From positions 363,792 to 427,791 of the forward strand of contig JAJQIF010000009.1 of NCBI GenBank assembly GCA_021199355.1: a stretch of DNA of 64,000 nucleotides, given 5' to 3'. Position 1 is the stretch's first letter; the number at the start of each line of letters is the position of its first letter. The translations under genes were made by a program, and so were the position numbers. Positions 33,519 through 42,384 of this stretch are shown here, in pieces. The notes beneath the pieces are model-generated. The model saw only the letters and a program-made list of their open reading frames with translations, was not told the DNA's origin and ran no database searches. This stretch comes from Oscillospiraceae bacterium. Lineage in GTDB: Bacteria; Bacillota; Clostridia; Oscillospirales; Ruminococcaceae.

Positions 33519-34856
33519 ATGTCTATTAAATTAGTAACAAAGTACGCTGATAAGTTCGTGAATCCTCACGAACTCGAGGCAATTCGTCCTCAGATAACCG
33601 CCGCTTATAACACACTTGCTTCGCGAAGTGGTCTGGGCAACGACTTCTTGGGTTGGGTCGACCTTCTGGTTGACTACGACAAAGAAGAATTTGCCCGCAT
33701 CAAAGCCGCCGCGGCAAGAATCAAGGAGAAGGCAGACGTTCTTATCGTAATTGGTATAGGCGGCTCCTATCTTGGCGCAAGAGCGGCTATTGAGCTTTTA
33801 ACAAGCCCATATTACAACAACCTTAAGAAAGATACGCCCGACATCTACTTCGTTGGCAACAACATCAGCTCCACTTATCTCAATGAGATACTTTCCATCT
33901 GTGAGGGCAAGGATGTCTGCGTCAACGTAATTTCCAAGTCGGGAACTACCACCGAGCCTGCGCTTGCTTTCAGAATCTTCAAGAAGCTTCTTGAGGACAA
34001 GTATGGCAAGGAAGAAGCAAAGACGAGAATCTTCGCCACCACCGACAAGGCGAGGGGAACTCTTAAGGAACTTTCCGATTCCGAGGGCTATGAGACCTTC
34101 GTAATTGCCGATGATGTCGGAGGCAGATATTCGGTTCTTACAGCTGTTGGACTTCTTCCGATAGCCGTTGCAGGATGCGATATCGACAAGATTATGGAGG
34201 GTGCCGCCGCCGCAAGAGAGGCTTATCTCAACGATGATATGAATGATTGCGAAAAGTATGCCGCACTCAGAAACATTCTTTACCGCAAGGGCAAGTCTGT
34301 TGAAATGCTCGTATCCTATGAGCCTTGCTTCGCAATGATGAACGAGTGGTTCAAACAGCTCTTCGGCGAGAGCGAAGGCAAGGACAACAAGGGAATTTAT
34401 CCTTCGAGTGCAATATTCTCAACCGATCTTCACTCAATGGGTCAGTTTGTTCAGGATGGCTCAAGAATCATGTTCGAGACAGTTGTCGACGTCAAGAATC
34501 CGAAGAAGGATTTGTTCCTTGAGAATGATGCCGAGAATCTTGACGGTTTGAACTTCCTCACGAATCAGAATATGTCAGTCGTAAACCGCAAAGCAATGGA
34601 GGGAACTGTTCTTGCTCATACCGAAGGCGGAGTCCCGAACCTCATCATCGAGGTAGACAGGCTTGACGAATACAACTTCGGCGAGATGGTTTACTTCTTC
34701 GAGAAGGCTTGTGCGCTTTCCGGCTACATGCTCGGCGTTAATCCGTTCAACCAGCCGGGTGTTGAGAGCTACAAGAAGAACATGTTCGCTCTTCTTGGAA
34801 AACCGGGCTATGAGGATCGCAAGTCCGAGCTTGAAGAAAAGCTCAAGGCAGAATAA
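33519..34856 (+). CDS. pgi: glucose-6-phosphate isomerase
   Basis: 445-residue enzyme interconverting glucose 6-phosphate and fructose 6-phosphate. Length and motifs match the Gram-positive form: [49 protein letters not shown], and a C-terminal [16 protein letters not shown] segment with the catalytic Lys. ATG 33519 has GAGAGGGA at 8 bases; the frame opens further up at 33477, inside the promoter. It is transcribed alone or with the small P-loop gene 85 bases downstream. Confidence 0.97.
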   Translation: MSIKLVTKYADKFVNPHELEAIRPQITAAYNTLASRSGLGNDFLGWVDLLVDYDKEEFARIKAAAARIKEKADVLIVIGIGGSYLGARAAIELLTSPYYNNLKKDTPDIYFVGNNISSTYLNEILSICEGKDVCVNVISKSGTTTEPALAFRIFKKLLEDKYGKEEAKTRIFATTDKARGTLKELSDSEGYETFVIADDVGGRYSVLTAVGLLPIAVAGCDIDKIMEGAAAAREAYLNDDMNDCEKYAALRNILYRKGKSVEMLVSYEPCFAMMNEWFKQLFGESEGKDNKGIYPSSAIFSTDLHSMGQFVQDGSRIMFETVVDVKNPKKDLFLENDAENLDGLNFLTNQNMSVVNRKAMEGTVLAHTEGGVPNLIIEVDRLDEYNFGEMVYFFEKACALSGYMLGVNPFNQPGVESYKKNMFALLGKPGYEDRKSELEEKLKAE

Positions 34857-34941
34857 TTATTAGTGATTCTATCGGTATGGTTGATTCCATCCCGCAGAAT
34901 AAAGCAAAAACAGCCCGCAAGGGCGGAAACGGAGTGTTACT

Positions 34942-35349
34942 ATGATTAAACTGATCACCGGCAAAAAGGGATCCGGCAAAACCAAGATACTGCTTGACCT
35001 TATCAAGGACGCAGTCGCCAACACCAAGGGAAACATAGTCTGCATCGAAAAGAGCATGCAGCTCACTTATGACATTCCCTACAGTGTCAGACTCGTTGAT
35101 GTCGATGGCTACAAGATTGACAGTTACGACAAGTTCTACGGCTTCATCACCGGAACTATTGCCGCAAACTATGATATATCCGAAATTTTTGTTGACGGAA
35201 TTCTCAAGATTGGCGGCAGAAACTACGACGAGCTTGAAGACCTCTTCGAAAAGATTGAGGCTGTTGCTCCCGATATCCTTATCGTCTTCACGGTTTCCGA
35301 GGACAAGGAGAATCTTACCGAGAGCATCGTAAAGCGTCTCGACAACTGA
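34942..35349 (+). CDS. small P-loop NTPase-like protein
   Basis: 135-residue protein opening with a Walker A motif, TGKKGSGKT (residues 6-14), and a candidate Walker B around ISEIFVDGILK (about 79-89). There is no signature motif or signal. Similar short P-loop proteins in Clostridia are annotated loosely as twitching-motility or ATP-binding proteins, a label I would not trust. The fold could support ATP or GTP binding with few extra elements. A ribosome site is weak (CGGAGTG). The function is unknown. Confidence 0.75.
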   Translation: MIKLITGKKGSGKTKILLDLIKDAVANTKGNIVCIEKSMQLTYDIPYSVRLVDVDGYKIDSYDKFYGFITGTIAANYDISEIFVDGILKIGGRNYDELEDLFEKIEAVAPDILIVFTVSEDKENLTESIVKRLDN

Positions 35350-35369
35350 ATTATTTTGTAAGCGTGCTT

Positions 35370-35400
35370 CTCCGCCGTGAATCATTGTTTTGCGGCGGGG
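35370..35400 (+). other. intergenic stem-loop before the DUF177 promoter
   Basis: Arms CTCCGCCG and CGGCGGGG around 35370-35400 with an AT-rich loop and no T-run. It may act as a weak terminator for the P-loop gene. Confidence 0.45.
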
Positions 35401-35444
35401 ATGAAGTGTGTTATCGGGCGAGGAATCAAAATTTTTCAAAACTA

Positions 35445-35473
35445 TTGACATTCTGCGCCCGCTAAAGTATAAT
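35445..35473 (+). promoter_or_regulatory. consensus promoter of the DUF177-rpmF operon
   Basis: TTGACA (35445-35450), 17-base spacer, TATAAT (35468-35473), a perfect match, 25 bases before the GTG start. Confidence 0.9.
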
Positions 35474-35497
35474 GTTTGTGATATTCTGAGGTGTAAT

Positions 35498-35968
35498 GTG
35501 CTGCTGAAGCTTAAGCCGCTGTTTGACGGGGAGGACGGCGAACGTCCTGTCGAAACCGACATCCCCCAAAGCGATATGGACAAGTATAAGGGAGTAGGGG
35601 AGTTCATCACTCTCGTGACCTTACGGGGAAAAACAGTCTGCCGAGCCGGAATTGTAACTCTTTCTTATAATCTCGACTGCACTGTTTCACATATCTGCGA
35701 CCGATGCTCGGCTGAATTCACCCGCCGGTATAATCAGAATTATACTCATATCCTCGTGAGAGGCGACGAAGATAACGAAAATCTTCCCGACGATGATGAG
35801 TATGTCTATTGCTCCGGCGAAACTCTTGATCTTAATGAGTTAGCTATCTCAGATTTGCTACTTTCAATGCCGACCAAAATTCTTTGCCGCGAAGATTGCA
35901 AGGGCATTTGCCCGACATGCGGCAAAAATCTCAACGACGGTGATTGCGATTGCGAAAGTGACCAATAA
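35498..35968 (+). CDS. YceD/DUF177 family protein
   Basis: 156-residue protein of the YceD family, which is linked in bacteria and plastids to 23S rRNA and large ribosomal subunit maturation and usually sits before rpmF, as here. Four-Cys zinc-type signatures are visible: HICDRCSAEF in the middle and CKGICPTCGKNLNDGDCDC at the C-terminus. The longer frame from 35408 would include the promoter, so the GTG at 35498 with GAGGTG upstream was chosen. Confidence 0.88.
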   Translation: MLLKLKPLFDGEDGERPVETDIPQSDMDKYKGVGEFITLVTLRGKTVCRAGIVTLSYNLDCTVSHICDRCSAEFTRRYNQNYTHILVRGDEDNENLPDDDEYVYCSGETLDLNELAISDLLLSMPTKILCREDCKGICPTCGKNLNDGDCDCESDQ

Positions 35969-36025
35969 TCATTTGTGCAAAGCAAAGTAGCTATGTCATA
36001 ATTTGTCAAGGAGGAGGTGCTGAAA

Positions 36026-36208
36026 ATGGCAGTACCGAAGAGAAAAGTCTCCAAAGCAAGAAGAGACAAAAGACGTTCAAGCGTATGGAAGCTTGACGCT
36101 CCCGCACTTTCAAGGTGCTCCAACTGCGGTGCTTTAACCTCACCGCATAAGGTTTGCAGTAACTGCGGCTACTATAAGGGTACCATGGTTATCGAGAAGG
36201 AAGCATAG
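36026..36208 (+). CDS. rpmF: 50S ribosomal protein L32
   Basis: 60-residue ribosomal protein of the large subunit. The start MAVPKRKVSKARRDKRRS is diagnostic. It is the zinc-binding form with CSNC at both Cys pairs (CSNCGALTSPHKVCSNC). AAGGAGGAGG precedes ATG 36026, giving strong expression; an ATG 9 bases earlier lies too near this site. It follows the DUF177 gene by 57 bases and is ended by a strong terminator. Confidence 0.98.
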   Translation: MAVPKRKVSKARRDKRRSSVWKLDAPALSRCSNCGALTSPHKVCSNCGYYKGTMVIEKEA

Positions 36209-36238
36209 TCTTTAAACGAAGCTTTGTCTTCTTCAAAA

Positions 36239-36271
36239 TCAGAGAAGGAGCATTTCCTTCTCTGATTTTTT
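36239..36271 (+). terminator. terminator after rpmF
   Basis: 11-bp stem TCAGAGAAGGA/TCCTTCTCTGA (36239-36249 with 36255-36265) followed by six Ts. Confidence 0.93.
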
Positions 36272-36313
36272 GATAACTTCTACCATTATATTCTGAATTT
36301 AAGGAGGCGGAGC

Positions 36314-37645
36314 ATGGCTTTGCCGATTGTCGCCGTTGTGGGGCGACCCAACGTAGGAAAATCCACATTATTCAATAAGCTTATAGGCAAGAGACTTTCG
36401 ATAGTCGACGACACCCCGGGCGTCACAAGAGACAGAATTTACTCAAAGTGCGAGTGGCGTGCCCGTGAATTTATGCTCGTAGACACCGGAGGAATTGAGC
36501 CAAAGACAACCGATACCATACTCGTTCAGATGAGGCGTCAGGCTCAGATTGCGATTGATAAGGCGTCCGTAATCATCTTGGTAACCGATATCCGTTCTGG
36601 AGTAACGGCAAACGATTATGAAGTAGCGTCGATGCTCCAGAAGTCAGGAAAACCGATTGTACTCTGCGTCAATAAATGCGACAGATTGGGTCCTCCCGAA
36701 CCGGAATTCTATGAATTCTATAATCTCGGTCTTGGCGACCCGGTTGAGGTTTCATCTGTCCATGGCTACGGCACCGGTGATTTACTTGACAGAGTTTTAG
36801 AAAATCTTCCCGAGAGCGATGGAAACGAGGATAAAGACAGCATTCGTGTTGCCGTGATAGGCAAGCCGAATGTCGGTAAGTCCTCCATTATCAACAGAAT
36901 CGTCGGTGAGGAAAGAGCGATAGTTTCCAACATTGCCGGAACTACGAGAGATGCCACGGATGCCGAAGTCGAAAACGAATGGGGAAAATATACTTTTGTC
37001 GACACTGCCGGTATAAGAAAGAAATCGAAAGTATACGAAAATATCGAGCACTACAGCGTCCTCAGAGCATATATGGCGGTTGATGAGGCTGATGTCGCCG
37101 TTATAGTAATAGATGCCTCTGTCGGATTCACGGAACAGGACTCCAAAGTCGCCGGTTATGCCCATGAACAAGGCAAGGCTTGTATAGTTGCCGTCAACAA
37201 GTGGGATATAATCGAAAAGGACACCAACACCATGAAGGAGTTTTCCGATAATCTCAAGGAGAAGCTCAGCTTTATGGACTACGTTCCGTTTATATTCATT
37301 TCTGCAAAGACCGGACAGCGTGTGGACAAGCTTTTCGAGCTTATTAACCGCGTCTATGCAAACAATTCAATGAGAATATCCACAGGCAAGCTCAACGACA
37401 TTCTGGCTTACTCCGTCAACAGAGTACAGCCGCCGTCAGACAAGGGCAAGCGCCTGAAAATATACTATATGACTCAGCCTTCGACCAATCCGCCTACAAT
37501 CGTTATGTTTGTAAATTCGGCGGATCTGTTCCACTTCTCATATCGCAGATACCTTGAGAACCAGATAAGGGACACCTTCGGAGGACTTGAGGGAACACCT
37601 ATTCGCATTATCGTCCGTGAAAGAGACAATCAGGACACTAAGTAA
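36314..37645 (+). CDS. der: ribosome assembly GTPase Der (EngA)
   Basis: 443-residue GTPase needed for 50S subunit assembly, with two tandem GTPase domains and a KH-like C-terminus. Domain 1 has GRPNVGKST, DDTPGVTRD, DTGG and NKCD; domain 2 has GKPNVGKSS, TTRDATD, DTAGIRKKSK and NKWD. The C-terminal KH-like region starts near residue 350 and includes KIYYMTQ. AAGGAGGCGG lies 3-5 bases before the ATG. The order der-plsY-gpsA is common in Firmicutes. Confidence 0.98.
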   Translation: MALPIVAVVGRPNVGKSTLFNKLIGKRLSIVDDTPGVTRDRIYSKCEWRAREFMLVDTGGIEPKTTDTILVQMRRQAQIAIDKASVIILVTDIRSGVTANDYEVASMLQKSGKPIVLCVNKCDRLGPPEPEFYEFYNLGLGDPVEVSSVHGYGTGDLLDRVLENLPESDGNEDKDSIRVAVIGKPNVGKSSIINRIVGEERAIVSNIAGTTRDATDAEVENEWGKYTFVDTAGIRKKSKVYENIEHYSVLRAYMAVDEADVAVIVIDASVGFTEQDSKVAGYAHEQGKACIVAVNKWDIIEKDTNTMKEFSDNLKEKLSFMDYVPFIFISAKTGQRVDKLFELINRVYANNSMRISTGKLNDILAYSVNRVQPPSDKGKRLKIYYMTQPSTNPPTIVMFVNSADLFHFSYRRYLENQIRDTFGGLEGTPIRIIVRERDNQDTK

Positions 37646-37659
37646 CAGGAGCTGACAAA

Positions 37660-38334
37660 TTGTACTATCTGGCTTTACTCGTGGTTGCGGTTATATCCTA
37701 TCTGATAGGAAGCCTCAACTCCGCAATTATTTCCGTTCGTCTTGTCAAAGGGAAGGATATCAGGGATTACGGCAGTCATAATGCAGGACTTACGAATGTA
37801 TACCGTACCTTCGGCGGCATCAGTGCGGCGATGACTCTGATTATTGATGTCCTTAAGGGCATTGTGGTTGTTTTCGGAACAAGAGCTGCGCTTTTCTCGT
37901 CAGGATTATTTTCGAGCGATGAGCACAATGTCATGACTGCCTGCATGGTTGCGTCGATGTTCGCTGTGATGGGACATTGCTTCCCGATTTTCTACGGCTT
38001 TAAAGGCGGAAAGGGAATTTTAATTGCGGCTGTTTGCACTATATGTATAAATCCGTTGGCATTTTTGTTGGCTCTGATTGCATTTCTTATTGTATTTATT
38101 GCAACAAGATATGTATCTCTCAGTTCCATCACATGCTGTGTGGCTTACCCGATATGCTACATCTTAGCCGACCTGATAATGCTCGGCGAGCTCAATATTT
38201 ATACGGCTATACACGCAATTATAGCCCTTGCAATGGGCGCTTTCTGCTTTGTAAGGCATATGCCGAATATTCAGCGACTCAGAAACCATACGGAATCAAA
38301 ATTTACATTCAGAAAGCAGGGAGATAACAAGTGA
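37660..38334 (+). CDS. plsY: acyl-phosphate:glycerol-3-phosphate acyltransferase
   Basis: 224-residue integral membrane enzyme making 1-acyl-glycerol 3-phosphate, the first committed phospholipid step. Signatures are YLIGSLNSAIISVR, GSHNAGLTNVYRTFG, HCFPIFYGFKGGKGI and the C-terminal RHMPNIQRL. Five or more hydrophobic helices are visible. The TTG start at 37660 follows AGGAG. It sits 14 bases after der and its stop overlaps the gpsA start, so supply and use of glycerol 3-phosphate are coupled. Confidence 0.96.
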   Translation: MYYLALLVVAVISYLIGSLNSAIISVRLVKGKDIRDYGSHNAGLTNVYRTFGGISAAMTLIIDVLKGIVVVFGTRAALFSSGLFSSDEHNVMTACMVASMFAVMGHCFPIFYGFKGGKGILIAAVCTICINPLAFLLALIAFLIVFIATRYVSLSSITCCVAYPICYILADLIMLGELNIYTAIHAIIALAMGAFCFVRHMPNIQRLRNHTESKFTFRKQGDNK

Positions 38335-39314
38335 CAAGCATCACAATCTTAGGCTCAGGCGGATGGGGGCTTGCGCTTGCGTGCACTTCTTCTCGACTCG
38401 GTCATGATGTGACCGTATGGAGTGCCTTTAAAGACGAACTCGACACGATAAGAAGAACGGGGGAATTAAGAGCAAAGCTCCCGGGCGTTCAGATTCCCAA
38501 GTCGGTCAATCTCTGCGAGGATATATCCTGCGCATCGGACAGAGACATAGTAGTAGTCGGCATACCTTCGAAATTCGTCCGCTCCGTCTGTGAACAGGCA
38601 AAACCTTACGTCAATAAGAACAGTATAATCGTGAGCAGTGCAAAAGGGCTTGAAGACGGCTCCTTGAAGCGGATGAGCGAGATTATCGGGGAAGTCTTTC
38701 CCGATAACAAGATAGCCGTTCTTTCGGGACCGTCGCATGCGGAAGAACTCGGCAGAGGAATGCCGACTGCGGTTGCGGTTGCTTCCGAGGATGAGGAAGC
38801 CGCTCGTTTGATTCAGTCAAGCTTTTCCGATGATGTATTAAGACTTTATGTCAATTCCGATATTATCGGCTGTGAAGTTGGCGGTGCTGTCAAGAATGTA
38901 ATTGCCCTCTGTTCGGGAGTTGTCGGAGGTCTCGGATTTGGCGACAACACAAAAGCCGCTCTCATGACAAGAGGCTTGAGCGAAATCACCCGTCTCGGTG
39001 TGGCGATGGGTGCCAGACAGGACACCTTCAGCGGTCTTGCAGGATTAGGCGATCTGGTTGTAACCTGTACAAGCATGCACTCCCGCAACTATCGTGCCGG
39101 ACTTCTCATCGGTCAGGGCGTCGAGCCCGAGGAAGCCGTCCGAAGAATCGGTACAGTAGAGGGCTATGCCTGTGCCAAGGCAACATTGGAGCTTGCAAAT
39201 AAATACGGGGTAGATATGCCGATAACAACAGAAGTCAATAAAGTGCTGTTTGAAGGCAAATCGCCAAGCGTGGCAATTAATGAGCTGATGCTCCGACCTG
39301 TCAGAACCGAGTAA
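38331..39314 (+). CDS. gpsA: glycerol-3-phosphate dehydrogenase (NAD(P)+)
   Basis: 327-residue cytoplasmic enzyme reducing dihydroxyacetone phosphate to glycerol 3-phosphate, the PlsY substrate. The Rossmann motif ILGSGGWGLALA is at the N-terminus, VSSAKGLE and GPSHAEELGRG follow, the catalytic Lys lies in GGAVKNVIALCSG, and GLSEITRLG and GLGDLVVTCTS complete the family pattern. The GTG start overlaps the plsY stop (GTGA). Confidence 0.97.
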   Translation: MTSITILGSGGWGLALACTSSRLGHDVTVWSAFKDELDTIRRTGELRAKLPGVQIPKSVNLCEDISCASDRDIVVVGIPSKFVRSVCEQAKPYVNKNSIIVSSAKGLEDGSLKRMSEIIGEVFPDNKIAVLSGPSHAEELGRGMPTAVAVASEDEEAARLIQSSFSDDVLRLYVNSDIIGCEVGGAVKNVIALCSGVVGGLGFGDNTKAALMTRGLSEITRLGVAMGARQDTFSGLAGLGDLVVTCTSMHSRNYRAGLLIGQGVEPEEAVRRIGTVEGYACAKATLELANKYGVDMPITTEVNKVLFEGKSPSVAINELMLRPVRTE

Positions 39315-39344
39315 AATTTATTCATGAGATTTGCGTGAAACCTA

Positions 39345-39373
39345 TTTACTTTGGAGCGATTTTAGGTTAAAAT
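39345..39373 (+). promoter_or_regulatory. promoter of the pyrH-frr cluster
   Basis: TTTACT (39345-39350), 17-base spacer, TAAAAT (39368-39373), 73 bases before pyrH. Confidence 0.65.
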
Positions 39374-39445
39374 TAGATGTGGTTAGCAGTGACTTGCTAT
39401 ACCATATGTAAATAAAACAAATAAATATATTGGAGAGTGCTGTTT

Positions 39446-40150
39446 ATGGAGCCGAAGTATAAGCGTATTCTTTTAAAGCTGAGCGGAGAAGCTCTTGCCG
39501 GTGATAAGAAGACCGGACTTGATTTCGACACAATCGGAAATATTTGCCATAGTGTCAAGAGGTGCTATGATGCCGGAGTTCAGATAGGAATAGTCGTCGG
39601 AGGCGGCAATTTCTGGCGTGGACGTTCAAGCGGCGCAATGGACAGAACAAGAGCCGACCACATCGGTATGCTCGCAACGGCGATGAACGCTCTGGCGGTT
39701 GCCGACAGTCTCGAAGCGTTGGGTGCTGAAGTAAGAGTCCAGACAGCTATTGAAATGCGTCAGATTGCCGAGCCTTATATAAGAAACAAGGCAGTAAGAC
39801 ATCTCGAAAAAGGAAGAATAGTCATCTTCGGTTGCGGAACGGGAAGCCCGTTCTTCTCGACTGACACGGCATCTTCTCTTCGTGCGGCTGAAATTGAGGC
39901 GGACGTAATGCTGAAAGCCACCATGGTCGACGGCGTATACGATAAAGACCCTCATAAATATCCCGATGCCGTCAAGTATGACAAGCTTGACCTTGACGAC
40001 GTAGTCTCAAAGCACTTGGGGGTAATGGATGCTACAGCCGCTTCCATGTGCAAGGAAAACGAAATCCCCGTAATCGTATTCAATCTCGAAAATCCCGACA
40101 ATATCTACGATGCCGTTATGGGCGAAGATGTCGGAACAATACTTTACTGA
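39446..40150 (+). CDS. pyrH: UMP kinase
   Basis: 234-residue amino-acid-kinase-fold enzyme converting UMP to [15 protein letters not shown] at the N-terminus, [25 protein letters not shown] and [13 protein letters not shown] are hallmark segments. ATG 39446 has TGGAGAG at 8 bases; the GTG at 39437 is inside that site. It leads the cluster pyrH-frr-uppS-cdsA-dxr-rseP-ispG-polC; rpsB and tsf, often just upstream, are not here. Confidence 0.98.
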   Translation: MEPKYKRILLKLSGEALAGDKKTGLDFDTIGNICHSVKRCYDAGVQIGIVVGGGNFWRGRSSGAMDRTRADHIGMLATAMNALAVADSLEALGAEVRVQTAIEMRQIAEPYIRNKAVRHLEKGRIVIFGCGTGSPFFSTDTASSLRAAEIEADVMLKATMVDGVYDKDPHKYPDAVKYDKLDLDDVVSKHLGVMDATAASMCKENEIPVIVFNLENPDNIYDAVMGEDVGTILY

Positions 40151-40172
40151 CAACTGAAAGGAAGGAATCATA

Positions 40173-40727
40173 ATGAAAGATACTTTGAATAACGCTAAGG
40201 AAAAGATGGAGAAAACCCTTAAGGTTCTGGCTTCCGATTTTGCGGCAATAAGAGCCGGCAGAGCTAATCCTGCTGTTCTTGACAGAATCATGGTTGACTA
40301 CTACGGAACCCAGACTCCCATCAATCAGATGGCGGCTATCTCGGTTCAGGACGCAAGAGTTCTTGTAATCCAGCCGTGGGACAAGTCCTCCCTTAAAGCC
40401 ATCGAAAAGGCAATTCAGGCAAGCGACCTCGGAATCAATCCGATTAATGACGGCACAGTTATCCGCCTGACCTTCCCGCAGCTCAGTGAGGAACGTCGTA
40501 AGGATCTAACAAAGGATATAAGAAAGCTCGGTGAGGATTCAAAGGTTGCTGTTCGTTCGATAAGACGTGACGCAAACGAGAAGATAAAGACCATGAAGAA
40601 GAACGGCGACGTCACCGAGGACGATGTAAAGCAGTTCGACAAGGACATCCAGAAGCTCACCGACAAATACATCGCACAGGTTGACGAGCAGGTTTCAATC
40701 AAGGAAAAAGAAATTCTTTCCGTCTGA
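40173..40727 (+). CDS. frr: ribosome recycling factor
   Basis: 184-residue factor that, with EF-G, splits post-termination ribosomes. AIRAGRANPAVLDRIMVDYYG, the PWDKSSLKAIEKAI segment and RRDANEKIKTMKK are conserved; length equals the family norm. GAAAGGAAGGA precedes the ATG, 22 bases after pyrH. A stem-loop (40747-40776, arms around a TTCG-type loop) lies between frr and uppS without a long T-run, so partial attenuation is possible. Confidence 0.98.
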   Translation: MKDTLNNAKEKMEKTLKVLASDFAAIRAGRANPAVLDRIMVDYYGTQTPINQMAAISVQDARVLVIQPWDKSSLKAIEKAIQASDLGINPINDGTVIRLTFPQLSEERRKDLTKDIRKLGEDSKVAVRSIRRDANEKIKTMKKNGDVTEDDVKQFDKDIQKLTDKYIAQVDEQVSIKEKEILSV

Positions 40728-40746
40728 TTTTAATTAAAATACCCTG

Positions 40747-40776
40747 AACAGTTTCACCCTTCGGGGTGAGACTGTT
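40747..40776 (+). other. intercistronic stem-loop between frr and uppS
   Basis: AACAGT-T-TCACCC with GGGGTGA-G-ACTGTT around a TTC loop, about 13 paired bases with one mismatch; followed by TGATTGTTT, not a clean T-run. Possible weak terminator or processing site. Confidence 0.6.
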
Positions 40777-40804
40777 TGATTGTTTACCTACAGGAGTGAT
40801 TTGC

Positions 40805-41527
40805 TTGGCAGATGAGATAAAACAGCTTAAAATACCGACGCATGTCGCATTTATTATGGACGGTAATGGCAGATGGGCGAAAAAGCGCCTTATGCCCCGA
40901 AATTACGGTCACCGCGAGGGTGCAAAGGCTCTCAAAACCGTTATAAGAGCATGCAAAGACCTCGGTATTAAATACGCCACATTCTATGCCTTCTCCACTG
41001 AAAACTGGAGCCGCCCTGATGACGAAGTAAAAGGGTTGATGGATTTATTTGATGAACAGCTTGACACTCTCAAGCAGTATACCAAAGAAAATGCAAGACT
41101 GATATTTATCGGCGACAGAACAAAGCTGAGCGATAGTCTCCAGAAGAAGATGGCTGAAAACGAAGAAGGTTCAAAGGACAACACCGGTCTTACCGTTCTT
41201 ATTGCCGTCAATTACGGCAGTCATGACGAAATCACAAGGGCAGTGAAACAAATTGCTTCATTGTCAAAAGAGGGCTATATTTCCGAAGAACAGATAACAC
41301 CGGAGCTTATAAATTCATTCCTGGATACAAAAGATATCCCTCCGGTTGATTTGCTTATAAGAACCGGTGGGGAAGAGAGAATATCGAACTTTTTGATATG
41401 GCAATGCGCATATGCTGAATTTTACTTCTGCCCGACACTCTGGCCCGATTTCGGGAAAAACGAACTGATAGATGCTCTTAAAAATTATACATCCAGAGAC
41501 AGACGCTTTGGCGGAGTTATGAACTGA
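40805..41527 (+). CDS. uppS: isoprenyl transferase (undecaprenyl diphosphate synthase)
   Basis: 240-residue cis-prenyltransferase making the undecaprenyl carrier for peptidoglycan and other envelope polymers. HVAFIMDGNGRWAKKR carries the catalytic Asp, YGHREGAKAL and FYAFSTENWSRP follow, and RTGGEERISNFLIWQ with YAEFYF is the C-terminal signature. The TTG start at 40805 has AGGAG at 8 bases; the longer frame from 40766 lacks a ribosome site. cdsA follows 16 bases downstream. Confidence 0.96.
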   Translation: MADEIKQLKIPTHVAFIMDGNGRWAKKRLMPRNYGHREGAKALKTVIRACKDLGIKYATFYAFSTENWSRPDDEVKGLMDLFDEQLDTLKQYTKENARLIFIGDRTKLSDSLQKKMAENEEGSKDNTGLTVLIAVNYGSHDEITRAVKQIASLSKEGYISEEQITPELINSFLDTKDIPPVDLLIRTGGEERISNFLIWQCAYAEFYFCPTLWPDFGKNELIDALKNYTSRDRRFGGVMN

Positions 41528-41543
41528 AAAGAAGGGACATAAA

Positions 41544-42368
41544 TTGAAAACAAGAATAATAACGGCTGTTGTATCACTTGCTCTTTTGGCGGTTGTTCTC
41601 TGCTTTCACAGCACAATAGTGCTCAATATTGCCGTAGCCGCTCTCACTGCTGTAATGATGTTCGAGCTGTTCCGTGCAACCAAGCTTTTAAAGAGCGCTT
41701 TATTTATTGGAAGTCTGTGCCTGTCCGTATTTTTCCCGTTTGCAGTCAGGTTTCTTTCAGTGAGCGACGGTTTGTACATATATTTAGCCGTTATATTTGC
41801 ATATATCATACTATATGCCTTGGATGTTTTCGTTGGCTATGAAAAGACCGATGTCGGCGTATATTCGACGGTCGCGCTTTATTCGCTTCTTATTTCTGTT
41901 GCAATGTCGAGTCTCTGTGCTATTGAGGCTTCAAGCGAGCAGTTCGGGCTTCTCGCGTTGATTCTCACATTCTGCGGAGCATGGCTTGACGACACGGGAG
42001 CGTACTTTGCAGGAACATTCTTGGGCAAGCACAAGCTCTGCCCGAAAATCAGCCCCAAGAAAACGGTCGAGGGCTTTATCGGCGGTATTCTGACCGATGT
42101 AATACTGTTTGTAATATTCGGACTTGTTGTTGATCTGGTAATGGTTGAGGCACAGGTTAATTACATACTCATGGCGCTTCTGGGTGCAGGCTGTGCGCTC
42201 TTGGGCGTAACAGGCGACCTGTTTGCGTCAGTTGTCAAGCGTCACTGCGGCGTCAAGGACTATGGTAATCTGTTTCCCGGACACGGCGGAGCTCTTGACA
42301 GATTTGACAGCGTAGTATTTGTAGCCCCGTTCATGGCGCTCTGTGCTTCGGGCATCGGCATATTCTGA
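41544..42368 (+). CDS. cdsA: phosphatidate cytidylyltransferase
   Basis: 274-residue polytopic membrane enzyme producing CDP-diacylglycerol from phosphatidate and CTP. The C-terminal signature KKTVEGFIGG with KDYGNLFPGHGGALDRFDS is diagnostic; about eight hydrophobic helices precede or surround it. The TTG start at 41544 follows GAAGGGA. Its position between uppS and dxr is the usual Firmicute order. Confidence 0.96.
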   Translation: MKTRIITAVVSLALLAVVLCFHSTIVLNIAVAALTAVMMFELFRATKLLKSALFIGSLCLSVFFPFAVRFLSVSDGLYIYLAVIFAYIILYALDVFVGYEKTDVGVYSTVALYSLLISVAMSSLCAIEASSEQFGLLALILTFCGAWLDDTGAYFAGTFLGKHKLCPKISPKKTVEGFIGGILTDVILFVIFGLVVDLVMVEAQVNYILMALLGAGCALLGVTGDLFASVVKRHCGVKDYGNLFPGHGGALDRFDSVVFVAPFMALCASGIGIF

Positions 42369-42384
42369 TTTGAGGTTGATATAG